DNA from: Vitrella brassicaformis
Lineage: Eukaryota; Sar; Vitrellaceae
Assembly: GCA_001179505.1 (NCBI GenBank)
Contig: CDMY01000613.1
Coordinates: 1-47,789 of the forward strand
Direction of reading: 5' to 3'
Length of the DNA: 47,789 bases
Shown piece by piece: positions 1 to 10,559 of this stretch. A model generated the notes under the pieces. That model ran no database searches and was not told the origin of the DNA. It saw only the letters and a list, made by a program, of their open reading frames with translations. Made by a program: the position numbers and the translations under genes. The stretch's first letter is position 1; every line of letters begins with the position of its first letter.

Positions 1-269
1 TCTTGCCTCAAGGGACTTGGAGGAGCAAGAAGGAATACCACGAGGAGCCAAAGGCACAGAGAAACGGTGCAGATCACTGCCGAATAAAGAAAATGTGCCT
101 CTTTTGAGAACCGTCTCGAATTCTCGCCAATAAGAAATTTACACGAGCGGACCGGATGTGGCCAGCCAACGTCATCGTGTCTCCTTCGCGTGCCAGCCCA
201 CCCTTCGCAATTGCCCGTGTGTCTCAGCACATGCAGGCAACGGGCCTGCAACTGCAGACAACGGGCCTG

Positions 270-562
270 CAATACAAGCGACTTGTGCGCCAAAGCTGTC
301 CCTGCGGCCGGAAGGCTGCATGTCCGCCTGTGGGACGAGCCCCGCAGCCAGAAGGCAAGCCCTGCCACAGGGCCAGCCCTGCACTCACGGGGCCGGGCCA
401 GTGTTGCACTGGGCCAGCCCTGCAGACACAGGGCCAGCCCTGCACAGATGGCCAGCCTTGCACTCACAGGGCTGGACATCCACCTGCAGGGCTGGCCCCA
501 CGGGCAGACATGCCAGCCTTCCGGCCGCAGGGCCAGCTATGGCGCACAAGTCGCGCCTATTG
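270..562. repeat. Foldback (inverted-repeat) element with GC-rich core
   Basis: The segment 270-347 reappears as its reverse complement at 484-562, with most positions matching (for example both arms carry GCGACTTGTGCGCCA and CCTGCGGCCGGAAGGCTG). The roughly 135 bases between the arms are degenerate copies of GGGCCAGCCCTGCA. The overlapping open frames on both strands are a by-product of this repeat and show no protein family. It could be a non-autonomous foldback or MITE-like element, or a local inverted duplication. No target-site duplication could be defined. Confidence 0.6.
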
Positions 563-2649
563 TGCGGGAACGAAAGATGCAGTCCCCACTTTGGCAATGA
601 TGTAATCCCAGAGGCGCGGGGGTGGACTTTTTATACACCATGCACGAAGCTTTTGACCAGTTTCTACTTCCGTTGCACTGGGTCATGAGCCACAGGCCCG
701 CAGCGGCTGAAGGGACGAGTAGGTGTCGGGAGACATACATGCTATCATACATGCCAAAAGGTGGCTGCATGGACTGCTTCAAGTTTGTTCAGTGTTTTGC
801 CAGCGGCTTCACGACCGCTGAATGAGTCTCTAGTCTGCAAAGTGGGGAGAGACGCACCTCACTACAGGTGGAGTGACGTGTCTCCTCCCCCATAGCAAGG
901 CTGGACAACTCGGAAGCTGTCGCAAGGGGGAGCTATAGGCTTTGACATGCGGTGCGAGTATAAGTGGGCCATCAATATGAGTATACACTGTTCCAGCTTC
1001 ATGCAGGCCCTCAGCTTCAGTCACAGCTCGGTTCGTGTGCCAAGCTGGTCATGAGCGCTCATTTTATGACATTGGTTGCGCCCATTTTATGACGGACGTG
1101 TGTGTGTCTGTGTGTGTGCATGTGTGTCACTTTGTGTGTATGTGTGTCACTGTGTGTGCATGGTTGGTTGCAGTCAAATGAGTCTGTGGTTGGTTGCACT
1201 CAAATGAGTCTGTGGCGACTATCGTCTGTTGCACACTCTACCGTGCCCTGGTTCCCCACAAGTACAGCAAACGGAGGCCACGTCAGGTGGTGCGAGTAAA
1301 ATCAACTGGCGAGTAAAATCAACTGGTGCAGCGGCTCGGCACCCACCGAACAGACAAACGACGAAGTAAAAAGCCACAGAAGATCCCTGCTCGAAGACAG
1401 ACACGCCGTGTGCATTCTCGTCCCGTGTCCCTTTGTCTGGCTTGCAGCTCACCGTGAATGGCTTGCCTTTCTTCGAGAAAGAGAACGCCCAGCTCGTCCC
1501 AACCCCTCTCTCCAAAGGTCAGGACATAATGAGGGAGCCGAAGAGCTTCCTGCTTTTCCTGCAGCGATGCTGTCCTTCATCTCCGCGCGCCGTGGCAGAC
1601 GCGGGGGAGTGACGAAGAAGCACGCTGCAATGGCGACCAGCGTCGCCTCACTGTTACTTGCTCCATTTCTCGGCTGCTCTTCTATCAGCCATTCGCGTTC
1701 AACGTCCACCTTTCCAAATTCATTGGCTGGCATTGGCGTTCGTCGACAACATGCGCTCCTCTGTCGGCTGACTGAAGGAAGTGTCGGTGGCGGAGCCGAA
1801 GAAGGACGAATCAACTCTCAGCTGGCCGGCTCTTCCGCGGTGTTGCCCTCCGACTGTTGCTGTTGGCGGTCGGATGGAAGTCCTTATAAGTCGCTGCTCG
1901 GAAGTTTCTCTCTCAGCCGCTCCCCTTTATGACTTGCACACTGATTTGCTGCGGCCTCGGCCCTCCCTGACCCTGACAGGCTCCACCAGCTGCAGGCCTT
2001 GGCCGCTGCGGCTCTTGTTCCGCCACTCTTGCTACTCCATATTGCGGCTGGCTGAAAGGAGGCAATAGAGGGGCCGAAGGGCGACTGTTCAGCTCGGCAG
2101 TGCCGCAGCTGTCATCATTCGCTGTTGTCACACACTCGCCTCCGTTCTGCAGGAGCTGAGTGTCGACTGCAATGGTGGCCGCTAAGGAAGAGAGGAAGGA
2201 GGGACGGCTGGCGCCAGCCGGAGAGGAAGGGAGCTGGCAAGCTTAGCTCGCAAGTGACAAAAAAAAAGCTCTCTCACAAGGGAAAAAAGAAGCAGAGCTA
2301 CGACGCTTGCAGTGCTATCCTCCTCACCCCTTCCCTGATCTACGCCATTTCTGCCGGCGGTTGAGTCGCACCTGTGCTGCCGACACGATGATGCTGCCCT
2401 GTGCGAGATGGGATGTGCGCCGGCTCTCGTGGCTAGTGAGGCGTCCTGGGCGTGCCAGATCTGGTGCTGCTGGTGGTGCGCGGCGTGTGGTCTCCCCGAG
2501 GGACTCGCTCTCTAGCCTTGGAGCTTCGGCTCTTGCTAATATGTCCTTCGATGCCTGTCACAGCACAGTTCGGCGTTCTTACCGACGGGCAATCTTATTG
2601 GCTCCAAGTTTTTTGATCGACAGCTCGCTTTTGGGGGCAAAATCAGAAG
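563..2649. other. No supportable gene; short tandem duplications
   Basis: I see no exon chain or recognisable domain here. Local repeats are a TG-rich tract near 1097-1160, a 26-base unit in two copies at 1161-1212 (one mismatch), and a 17-base unit GCGAGTAAAATCAACTG in two exact copies at 1292-1325. The part next to 2650 should hold the promoter and 5' UTR of the MIF4G gene. A TTGCGAGCT element on the minus strand lies near 2245, but no minus-strand gene is visible downstream of it. An unrecognised gene with short exons cannot be excluded. Confidence 0.5.
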
Positions 2650-5600
2650 ATGGGCAATTGCTGCAGTCGCTTCCCAAGAGTGACATGGGGGACGTGTGAG
2701 TGGTCGTGTTGCTGTCCACGACAGCAAGACGACCACTCACACGTGCCCCATGTCGCTGAGGCCAAGGCAGAGCCCCCGGCTGAGACCAAGGAGCAAGCCA
2801 AGGAGAAAGAGAACGCCAAGGCTGTTGAGGAGGCCCTACATGCTCCTGCGGCTGAGGAGGCCAGGAAGGCACCCGAGGCACCCGAGGAGCCCAAGAAAGA
2901 GCCCCCAGCCGAGGAGGGAGAGGTGGCCGAGCCCTCAGCGCCACAGGAGGAGGGCCCACCCGAGCAGCAGGAGGAGGCAATGGTTGTGGAGAAGAAGGAA
3001 GAGCAGAAGGAGACATCGGAGACCAAGTCGGAGAGGTGCGACGAGGAGACCTCCCCCGAGGAGCCGCCGGCAGGGGTCAAGAGCCGGGCGCCCGACATGA
3101 AGGAGACCAAGGATGAACAGTAAGTGCACATGACACACAGTGTGCAACACAGCACACTGTACCACGACGTCATTCTGTCTGTCTGCCTGCCTGTCTGTCT
3201 GTCTGTCTGTGTAGGAACGAGGCGGTGTTGCTTACGTTGAAGGGCATTTTGGACGAGCTGACGACCGTAACGTTCGACCGGCTCTACCAACAGATACTCG
3301 ACGCTGGAATCACTCAAAACTCTGAGGTGAGTCGGCGAGGGAGTCAGGAAGAGGCAGGGAGGTCCCGTGTGTGTGTTTGTGGATGCATGTCATGTGTGTG
3401 TCGATCAGATTGAGTCGCTCGTGGGGATGGTCTTTGAGAAGGCCACCACGCAGCACGACTTCATTGAGGTGCCCACCCACCCACACACACACACTCTGTC
3501 TGTCTGTCTGTCTGTGTCATCGATCAATCAGATGTATTCGCAGCTGTGTGTGCGTCTGAAGGACGATCTGAAGGCCATCATGGACCAGGGGGGCCAGGGG
3601 GACAAGGCCGACGGAAACAAGGAGGGCACAGAAGAGGACAAGGAGTTCAGAAGGTGTGCACTACACTCATCCATTCTTGCAAGTGTCTTCTCCGTGGTTA
3701 TGCGTGTGTGTGTGTGTGCGTGTGTCGTCGCAGGGTGCTGTTGAATCGGTGTCAGGAGTCGTTTGAGAAGTACCTTAAGCCGCCTGACAATCTCAAGGAC
3801 CTCACGGGTACCCTCCCACGCCCACCTGTCCAGAGCTCCATCCATTCACTCACCATAAACGGCCCTCGGCCATCTCCATGCCATGTGTTGTGTCGGTGCA
3901 GGTGGCGCTTTCGCGGTGGCTTACTTCGATTCTTACTACCAGATGCTCGGCAATTTCAAGTTCGTGGGTACGTGGATGCCACACCTTCGTTGACGCAGCA
4001 GACACGCACACACACAGCTCACCTCTCTCTCTCTGTCTCTCTCTGTCTCTCTCCCTCTCTGTATGTGTGTGGTGCAGGTCAGTTGATGATGGATGGTATG
4101 TTGAGCGCCAAGGCGCTCTTTGTGTACCTCGACGAGCTCTGGGACCACGGCGAGAAGCAGGGCAAACAGGGAGAGGCACAACTCGTAAGATACCGACGCA
4201 CACACAGAGCACCCTCCATCCATCCATCCATACCTCGGTGTGTATGTGTGTGTGCAGGAGTGCGTGTGCACCTTCCTCAAGACCATCGGCCCCGTATACA
4301 ACATGGCGCAATACGTGAGCAGCCACCCTTACACAACATATCTACTGGCCATCTGCCCCTTCATGCATCTGTGTGTGTGTGTGTGTGCCATCCATCCATC
4401 GACCCATCGATGCAATGGAACCAGCGAGCGGATCTGCAGCAGTGGTTCCACAAGCTAGCGGAGAAGTCGCGCGACGCAACCCTCGGCAAACGTGTTAGGC
4501 GCCTCATGAAGGTACGTGTGCGTCCGCACCGAGGCAGACAGACAGACAGAGGCGCCATAGACAGAAGATTGTATGTCTGTGTGCATGTTTGGCTATGTTG
4601 GCTGGTTGGCTATGGTGGTTGGTCGTAGGATGTGTTGGATCTGCGAACCGACGGTTGGCGCCAGGTGGTGAAGCCGGGCAAGGTGCAGGGCCCCTCCAAG
4701 CTGAGGGACATCCACAGACAACACGTCGAGGAGGAGGGAGAGAACATCGAACTCAGAAACTAAACCTGGTGCGATTGCCCCTGCCCCCAAGACACACAAT
4801 CATCTCTCTGTGTGTGTGTCTGTGTGTGCAGGAGTCGCGCGGGTTGGCTCCCCCATCGGAGGAGGGTGTGTTGCCGACCCCCAGCGCTGGCCCCAAGCCC
4901 CCCGCCGCCGCTGCTGCTGCTTCTGCCAGTGTAGGCGAGACAACATAAGACAACACACCGCATTTTCTTGCCGATGAGTGTCACGTTAGTGTGTCTCTCC
5001 ATCTCTCTCTGTTGTGTTCGTCAGTCATCCCGTCCCCAGGAGGCCTCTCGCGTCCAATCCGGCACCCCCGGGCAGCCAACCAGGTACTGTATGGCCCGCG
5101 CACCGCGTCCATGCGCCTCGGCACTTGTGTCCCGCTACTGTACCTGCAACCACCGGATGCCTTTCTGTCCGTGTCTGTTCTGTGCAGTGTGATAACGTCC
5201 CGCCGTGTGATCAAGGGCAGCGACCTGCGGGGCGATCGCGACGACGAGCGGCGGGAGAGGCGGCAGCGTCGCGAGCGCGAGAAGGAGGAGATGGCCAGGG
5301 GCACTGCCACCACCCCCACACCCCCGCCCACGCAGCCAACGGCCGCTGACGAGAGGTCCACGTCACCAACAGCTGCAGCAACAGCAGCAACAGCAGCGGG
5401 GGGTGGTGCAGAGGAGGGGACGAGCCCTCAGCCTGCGCCAGCGGCCCCTACTGATGAGGACCGGGTAAGGCAAAGAGGCCGGCAGGTGATGAGGTGGATT
5501 CTTCATTCCTTTCTCTGTTGGCTAATGTGGGCGTGGTTCGGTCGTCATGTCAGCAGGATTTGGCCACGCCCGTGGGCGCCACCAACAACCGCGAGGCCAC

Positions 5601-6369
5601 CATCCACCTCAAGTCGATCCTCGGCATAGGGAGAAGGGACCTTCATGACGGCGAGGAGTCGTCGGTGGCTGGCGAGGGAAAGGGCCGCAAGGCGTGGGCG
5701 GACGTGAGCGACGACGAGGACGTCCTGCCGCAGCACCACCAGCACCGCGGCGAGAGTGGAACCCCGCAAAGGCGTGACGGTATGTCTGTGGGCGAGTTCA
5801 TCGATGGACACAGCCTGGTCGATCCCTCGTGTGTGCGTGTGGCTTGCTTGGTGCAGAGGAGGACGAGAAGGAGGAGGAGCGCTGTGGCGAGCGAAAGCGT
5901 GGCGGTGGCGGCGATCGGCCCTCTCGTCCGCCGGGCAGGGACAGATACGACGAGCATGACGACAGACGTGAGTCGAGTCGAGTCGAGAGAGTGACACACA
6001 CACATTCATTCATTCAGACACTCATACGACGACACGCAGACACAGACACGGCCAGGCGTCACATGATCTGGTGTGTGTGCAGGTCGTGGCGGTGGAGGTG
6101 GCGGTCGCGGCCCTCGCCCGCCGCTGGGGAGGGAGAGGTACCCGCCCGTCCCGGCAGCCGTAAGCAGTGTGATCCATCCATCCATCCATCGAGTGGTTCG
6201 TGTGTTGGTTGGTCAGTATAAAGGCCCGTATGGCCTTATCCTCGACAACATCCACTACGAGGCCACCAAACGCGACGTGGAAGTCTTCCTTACACCTTGC
6301 AGAGTCAGACAGACAGCACAGCACAGCCACCCATACAACCCTCCCTCCCACGCCCACCTTGTCTGTGCA

Positions 6370-6403
<34 letters not shown>

Positions 6404-7019
6404 TGTGTGCCGTGTGTGCGTGTGTGGCTGTGCAGGTGGACCACATGATGTTGGAAGCCGACCATCGCAACCCTGTCAAGAACCTCGGCAGATGTGAGCG
6501 ACCACACACATGCACACACCCCCAGGCGCCTCACCGCCTTGTCACATGTCGCGCACACTCAGGTTACGTCCAGTTCGACAACCGTCGCGACTTTGAGGAG
6601 GCATGGACATACGAAGGCCGGGTGGGTGCGGACACACTCACACACAATCTTCAATCAGACGCAGGCACACACTGCCTCCATCCATGTGTTTCAGATGATG
6701 CTGGGTCGGAGAATCCGCATCAGCACCGCCGACGAGATGAAATACGCCGTCGGCGGCCGACTGGACCCAGCAGCCGCAATCCGCTGCAACGACAACAACA
6801 CTACCACCAGCAGCACCACGAGAGGCCGAGGGCGGGCCAACGGGGCCTTGTTGCAGAGGACGCCCAATGGCAGAGGAGGGAGAGAGGGGCGCGGCCGAGG
6901 TCAGAAATACATACACAAACCAGATAGATGACAACCAAAACACCAGCTTAACCGCATTGCATTGCTTGCTGTGTGTTTTTGCCGTTGCTGTGTGTGCAGC
7001 CTGGCCGGGAAGAGAGTAA
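2650..7019 (+). CDS. eIF4G-type MIF4G protein, with splice-dependent C-terminal RRM
   Basis: Exons: 2650-3119, 3215-3326, 3409-3468, 3532-3653, 3734-3807, 3902-3967, 4078-4184, 4258-4314, 4425-4511, 4629-. Residues from about 158 to 405 match the eIF4G MIF4G domain (VLLNRCQESFEKY, YSQLCVRL, TFLKTIG, DVLDLRTDGW), which scaffolds eIF4A. If the exon at 4629 is read through, TAA at 4761-4763 gives 429 residues. If the in-phase donor AAG|GTGCAG at 4682 is used, exons 4832-4930, 5025-5083, 5188-5464, 5554-5779, 5857-5967, 6083-6159, 6217-6303, 6436-6493, 6563-6621, 6695-6899 and 7000-7019 follow in phase and give 828 residues. That form ends in an eIF4B/4H-like RRM (GRCYVQF, TYEGRMMLGRRIRI). The N-terminus, MGNCCS, resembles a myristoylation/palmitoylation signal. 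No eIF4E-binding YxxxxL motif is visible. Two adjacent genes remain possible. Confidence 0.8.
2680..2756 (+). repeat. 37-bp near-perfect hairpin inside the first coding exon
   Basis: Bases 2680-2716 are the reverse complement of 2720-2756 with three mismatches, separated by a three-base loop. The hairpin begins 30 bases after the ATG at 2650, so the mRNA would carry a very stable stem at the start of the coding region. It encodes residues 11-36 of the predicted protein, a Cys/Trp-rich then Asp/His-rich stretch unlike the acidic sequence that follows. It looks like a recent inverted duplication. Confidence 0.9.
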
Positions 7020-8199
7020 GGGTATTTCTATGTGTGTGTAGTGGATTGATTTGTCGCGTTGATACCTAATCTTTCTCTTTGTTGCCTAGTCAGTGCCTGG
7101 CTCCTTGCCCGCATCGCCCGCCTGTTTTGCGTGTTTTGCTCACCTACCTTTGCCTGACCCTGACTGTGGCCGTGGCGTGGCTATTTGCTGCATCCTTCCG
7201 GTGCCGGCATCCCATCCTCCTTCCTTACCTCCTGTTGGCCTGCCTGCCTGGGTGTGTGTGTTATTTGCCGGCCAGTCAGTTACATCGTATCAGTAGAGGG
7301 TGAGTGCCACTATTGATTGAATATATATGTTGAAACGAACAAACGGGTCTCTCTGTCTGCCTGTGTGTTTGCGTCTTGGTGGGGGCGTGGCGGGTGTCTG
7401 TGTCTGTGTGGCCGGATGGATGGAGTGGTGTACTTGAGTGTCTTTGTTGCGCCGCGGGCAGGGCTCCATCCCTCTCCCTCTACCTCTCTTGCCTACGCCC
7501 GCGTCTGTTGAGTGCAATACGTGCCAGTCCATTGAGTCCGTGACACAGACAGCCAGACACACAAACAAACAGACAGACAGACAGACAGAGGGGTGCCGTC
7601 CCATTGTAGCTACCCATACAGACAGACACCCACACGCCCGTATGCCACACCACGCCACACCATGCACCGAACCAGCCAGGCAGCCGCTCGAGAGGCATTA
7701 GGTGGATGTCGTCTGTCTGGTGTGTTTGTGTGTGATGTGAATGGTGTGGTGTGTCGTGTTGTGCTGTATTGTATTGTATTGTGCTGTGCTGCATAGGACG
7801 TTCCTTCCTTCATGCGCGCGTGTGTGAATGGCTGGTTGCCTTGCCCTGCCCTGCCTGTCTGCGTATGGATGGATGCCTGTTTGCTTGTGCCGTTTGCCTG
7901 TGATCTGGGTGTCTGGCTGTCTTGTTGTCTTGCTAGTATTTCTCGACTTCTTTGCTTTGATTGGATGTGTCTGACTAATCTTTCTGGACATCTCAACAAT
8001 AATGTTTCGGCCGCCTGATAAGTATGATTCACGTTGAGGTCAACAAAGACAACATTGCCAACCACACACAGGAAACATAAATGCAGGCAGCAAATCATAG
8101 TCATGGTCAGCGAAAACACCACGTGTGGACGCATTCGTGTCCCTACCGACGATACTTTACAGACACATCCTGCCTGCCTGTCTGCCTGTCTGCCTGTCG
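7020..8199. other. Intergenic, no supportable gene
   Basis: This stretch follows the last RRM exon and is dominated by short TG, CAGA, TGTATTG and TGCC repeats. Long frames exist on both strands (for example minus-strand 7610-8494) but are low complexity, lack recognisable motifs and lack convincing splice structure. It probably contains the 3' UTR of the upstream gene. Confidence 0.5.
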
Positions 8200-8564
8200 A
8201 TGGATCTTTCTGCGCGCATCTCCACTCCATCGTCGGACCACGCCGCAGTCTGTAAGTGCCCCCCACCGACAGCAGCAGACGGCCGGCGGTTTTGTATGTG
8301 GTCATGCTACATCTCTCCACAAGTTGGTGGACTTCTTGTCCGTGTCGACGCCATGCACAACTATGCTGCTCACACATCACACACACAGTTATCATGCCGT
8401 TTGTTTGCCTCACGTGTGGTGGTTCGCTTCTCTCACCTGAACGCAGCGCTGCCGAGGACGGCCGTGGCAAAAAAGTTGGCCGACTCACGACCAACTACCG
8501 AACTGCACACATACACACACGCACCAGACAGCACCACTTGCAGACCTTTCGTCTGTGTGTGTGA
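8200..8564 (+). CDS. Candidate small protein, unknown function
   Basis: A two-exon model fits: ATG at 8200, exon to 8251 with a strong donor (T|GTAAGT), acceptor at 8388 after an ACACACAG tract, and a second exon to TGA at 8562-8564, 75 residues in consistent phase. The second exon begins IMPFVCLTCGGSLLSPER, with one CxxC, followed by a basic Ser/Thr stretch and a His/Thr-rich tail that may be low-complexity DNA. I recognise no family. It would converge with the Tim17-like gene, whose stop lies 25 bases away. This is a weak call: the region may equally be non-coding. Confidence 0.25.
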
Positions 8565-8588
8565 GAGTGTGTGTGGCGGTTTTCTCCC

Positions 8589-9123
8589 TCACACGAGTGC
8601 GCCGGCCACAGCCCCTCCAGTGCCGGCGTCCAGCGGGTAGGGCACCCCGATGCGCCGCAGCGCACACGACATGAACGACGTCACAACTGAACCAACGCAC
8701 ACAGCCAACCGTCCATCAGACACACACGGAGAGAATCCGACAATAAAGCAGCCTGGCTTCCCTGTACTGAGACCGTGTGTGTGTGGCTGTTGGATGGACA
8801 GATGACTTACAGCACCAAGATCCAAAGTACAGGGCGGTCTTGCCCGTCAGCAGACTCCGACGACCAATCCACCGCACGCCGCGCAACACTGACGAGTGCG
8901 GCCAAATGTTGCCCGAAGAGGGCGGCCGAGATGCTGACGCGCCTGCACTCGGCTGCTGATGAGTGGGAGTGGCACTGCTGCTGCTGCGAGGTTTGCGCTT
9001 GGGTGTGTTGAGTTCTTTGGCGAATAGAATGCCGAAGACTGTGCCCGATACGATGCCGCGGAAGAAGGACTCGACGCTGCCGTCCAGACAGGCCACCTCG
9101 GGCGGCACCACCACCAGCGACAT
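8589..9123 (-). CDS. Tim17/Tim22/Tim23-like membrane protein (probable)
   Basis: Exon 1 runs 9123-8811 and exon 2 8686-8589, joined in phase 1 across GTAAGT...CAG, giving 136 residues. The N-terminal part has FFRGIVSGTVFGILFA, a Gly-spaced hydrophobic helix. After a Ser/Pro-rich loop come TGKTALYFGSWCFVTSFMSC, then RRIGVPYPLD and GTGGAVAGALV. Paired Gly-rich helices, a central GSW with Cys, and an Arg-x-x-Gly-x-x-x-P-x-D stretch are the pattern of Tim17/22/23 family proteins, which form protein-conducting or related channels in mitochondrial or plastid membranes. The family call is by eye and the protein is short, so a related PRAT-type protein is possible. A TTGCGAGCT element lies about 165 bases upstream. 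Confidence 0.5.
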
Positions 9124-9639
9124 CGATTCGATGGACAGACAGAAGATGAGATGGATGAGGAGATGAGATGAGGAGATGAGATCTTAACTCACTGCCGATT
9201 TCTCACTGCCCGCTGCAGGACGGAGGATGTCATGTTAATGATCTCTCGCTGGGGAAGGATTTTTCTCAAGGGAAAGGGCCAGATGCCAAGCTCGCAATGG
9301 AAGGGGCAAAGAACTCGTTGAGAATGCAAACTCACGGTATCTGGTCTGGTATCCGGTGCAGTCGGCAGAGAGAGTGCTGATATACACATAGGCAGACAGA
9401 TATGCACATTCATTCGTGATGTGATTGATTATGGAGAGTCACGTTGTCACTGGCAGGCAAGCAGGGAAGCAGGCAGGCAGGCCCTTCATTGGCTCGCGTA
9501 TGACTGACTGACTGAGTGACTGTACATCGACAGACTGACACGAGCGAACACTCCACTTGCGGATCAGTCATTGGCACGCAGATCGATGCAGCGCATCAAG
9601 CAATACATGCGCTGGCTGGCTGGCTGGCTGGCTGGCCAA
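9124..9639. other. Intergenic region with simple repeats and an upstream element
   Basis: 9143-9182 is built from GATGAGAT-type units, 9467-9480 from AGGC and 9609-9635 from CTGG units. GCCAAGCTCGCAAT at 9285-9298 carries TGCGAGCT in the sense direction of the minus-strand Tim17-like gene. No coding sequence is supported. Confidence 0.5.
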
Positions 9640-10450
9640 TCAGAGGTAGCCGTCCGGATACCGCCACCTCTTCAACATCTGATTGTACCTGAAGGCAGCC
9701 CAGCCACACACACACACACACACACTGACCGGCCATGTGGTGGATTTGCCGTCGTGTGTCGTTCTTTCTCCTCGCCTGCATGTCCGCAGCGGTACGCCAG
9801 CCTTCTTGCGGCACTGGTTCTCAATCATGCACAGCCACATCATCAACTCGTGACGCGTTGACACCCTGAGAATGCAACCAACACGGCGGAACACATGGTC
9901 ATGACGCATTTCCTGTGCTCGGAAGTGTGCATTTCCCTCCCTCTCTGTGAGACGACCTTACCTTGGCGGGAACTGCTTGACGGCCTCTTTATAGCACTTT
10001 GCCGCCGGCCCCTCTGTACACTGGTCTGGGAAGTAGCGAAAGAACACGGCACTGTCCCGCTGCTGCTGCTCGCTCGGCCTTTCGTCCGTGTAGGCAGCAA
10101 ACGTCCACAGCTGACAAAACACACAACACACAACACACAGGCCTGACAGCAAATTTTCCCTCTTCTCCCTCCCTCACCAGCAGCCACTGTGCGTTGCACA
10201 GATCTGTGGGCTTGTTGGTGAACTCACAAAAGTGCATCACTGGCACCGAGGGCTTCTTGTCGGCCCGTGCTTGGGGTGATCCATCTGCTGATGCTGATGC
10301 CGATGCTGCAGCGGCGTCCGACTCGCGCGACGACTCAGATCTCGTCTGCGGGGCTGCTGGCGAGGAAGCTGAAGCGGATTCTCCTGGTGAAGTGGATGTG
10401 CTGGGTGTAGCCACCGCATCAGCGGATCCACGCGATGACTCATTGCCCAT
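9640..10450 (-). CDS. Erv1/ALR-type sulfhydryl oxidase homologue lacking the CXXC
   Basis: Exons 10450-10178, 10110-9962, 9865-9776 and 9688-9640 give 186 residues. Residues 86-98 (NAQWLLLWTFAAY) align with the first FAD-site helix of Erv1/ALR, but the usual His is Trp93. The structural CX16C pair is present at Cys153 and Cys170 (WLC...RTC), and the C-terminus (KRWRYPDGY) matches the family's RWRDGW end. Where Erv1 has the redox CXXC, this protein has Cys122 and Cys130 spaced CX7C. The third intron uses a GC donor (CAG|GCGAGG); that splice alone gives the conserved C-terminus. The Ser/Ala-rich N-terminus begins MGNESS, a myristoylation-like start. Erv1 oxidises the Mia40 import relay in the intermembrane space; whether this protein is an active oxidase is doubtful. 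Confidence 0.75.
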
Positions 10451-10559
10451 TTCCCTCCGGGAGAAAAGCTCGCAGCATTTGCGAGCTTAGCCGAAAGAGC
10501 CGCAAAGAGCAAAGAAAGAGCGTTCCTTCCAACTCATCATTCGTCTCACCGATAACGTC
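10451..10559. promoter_or_regulatory. Divergent promoter with inverted TGCGAGCT pair
   Basis: Only 109 bases separate the Erv1-like (-) and lipocalin (+) start codons. AGCTCGCA at 10467-10474 and TGCGAGCT at 10480-10487 form an 8-bp inverted repeat with a five-base spacer, so each gene has one TGCGAGCT in its own sense direction. The plus copy reads TTTGCGAGCTTAGCC. The regulatory role is inferred from position and recurrence. Confidence 0.4.

Noticed and set aside
156-688. Several overlapping open frames of 130-180 codons on both strands
   Set aside because: They are products of the GC-rich foldback and its GGGCCAGCCCTGCA core; all frames read as Cys/Ala/Pro repeats without a family.
1408-1932. 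174-codon plus-strand frame and its minus-strand partner
   Set aside because: No motif, no splice partners and composition like the surrounding non-coding DNA.
7610-8494. 294-codon minus-strand frame
   Set aside because: Long only because TGTG/CAGA-rich DNA lacks stops; composition is repeat-like, no domain, and it conflicts with a spliced plus-strand candidate.
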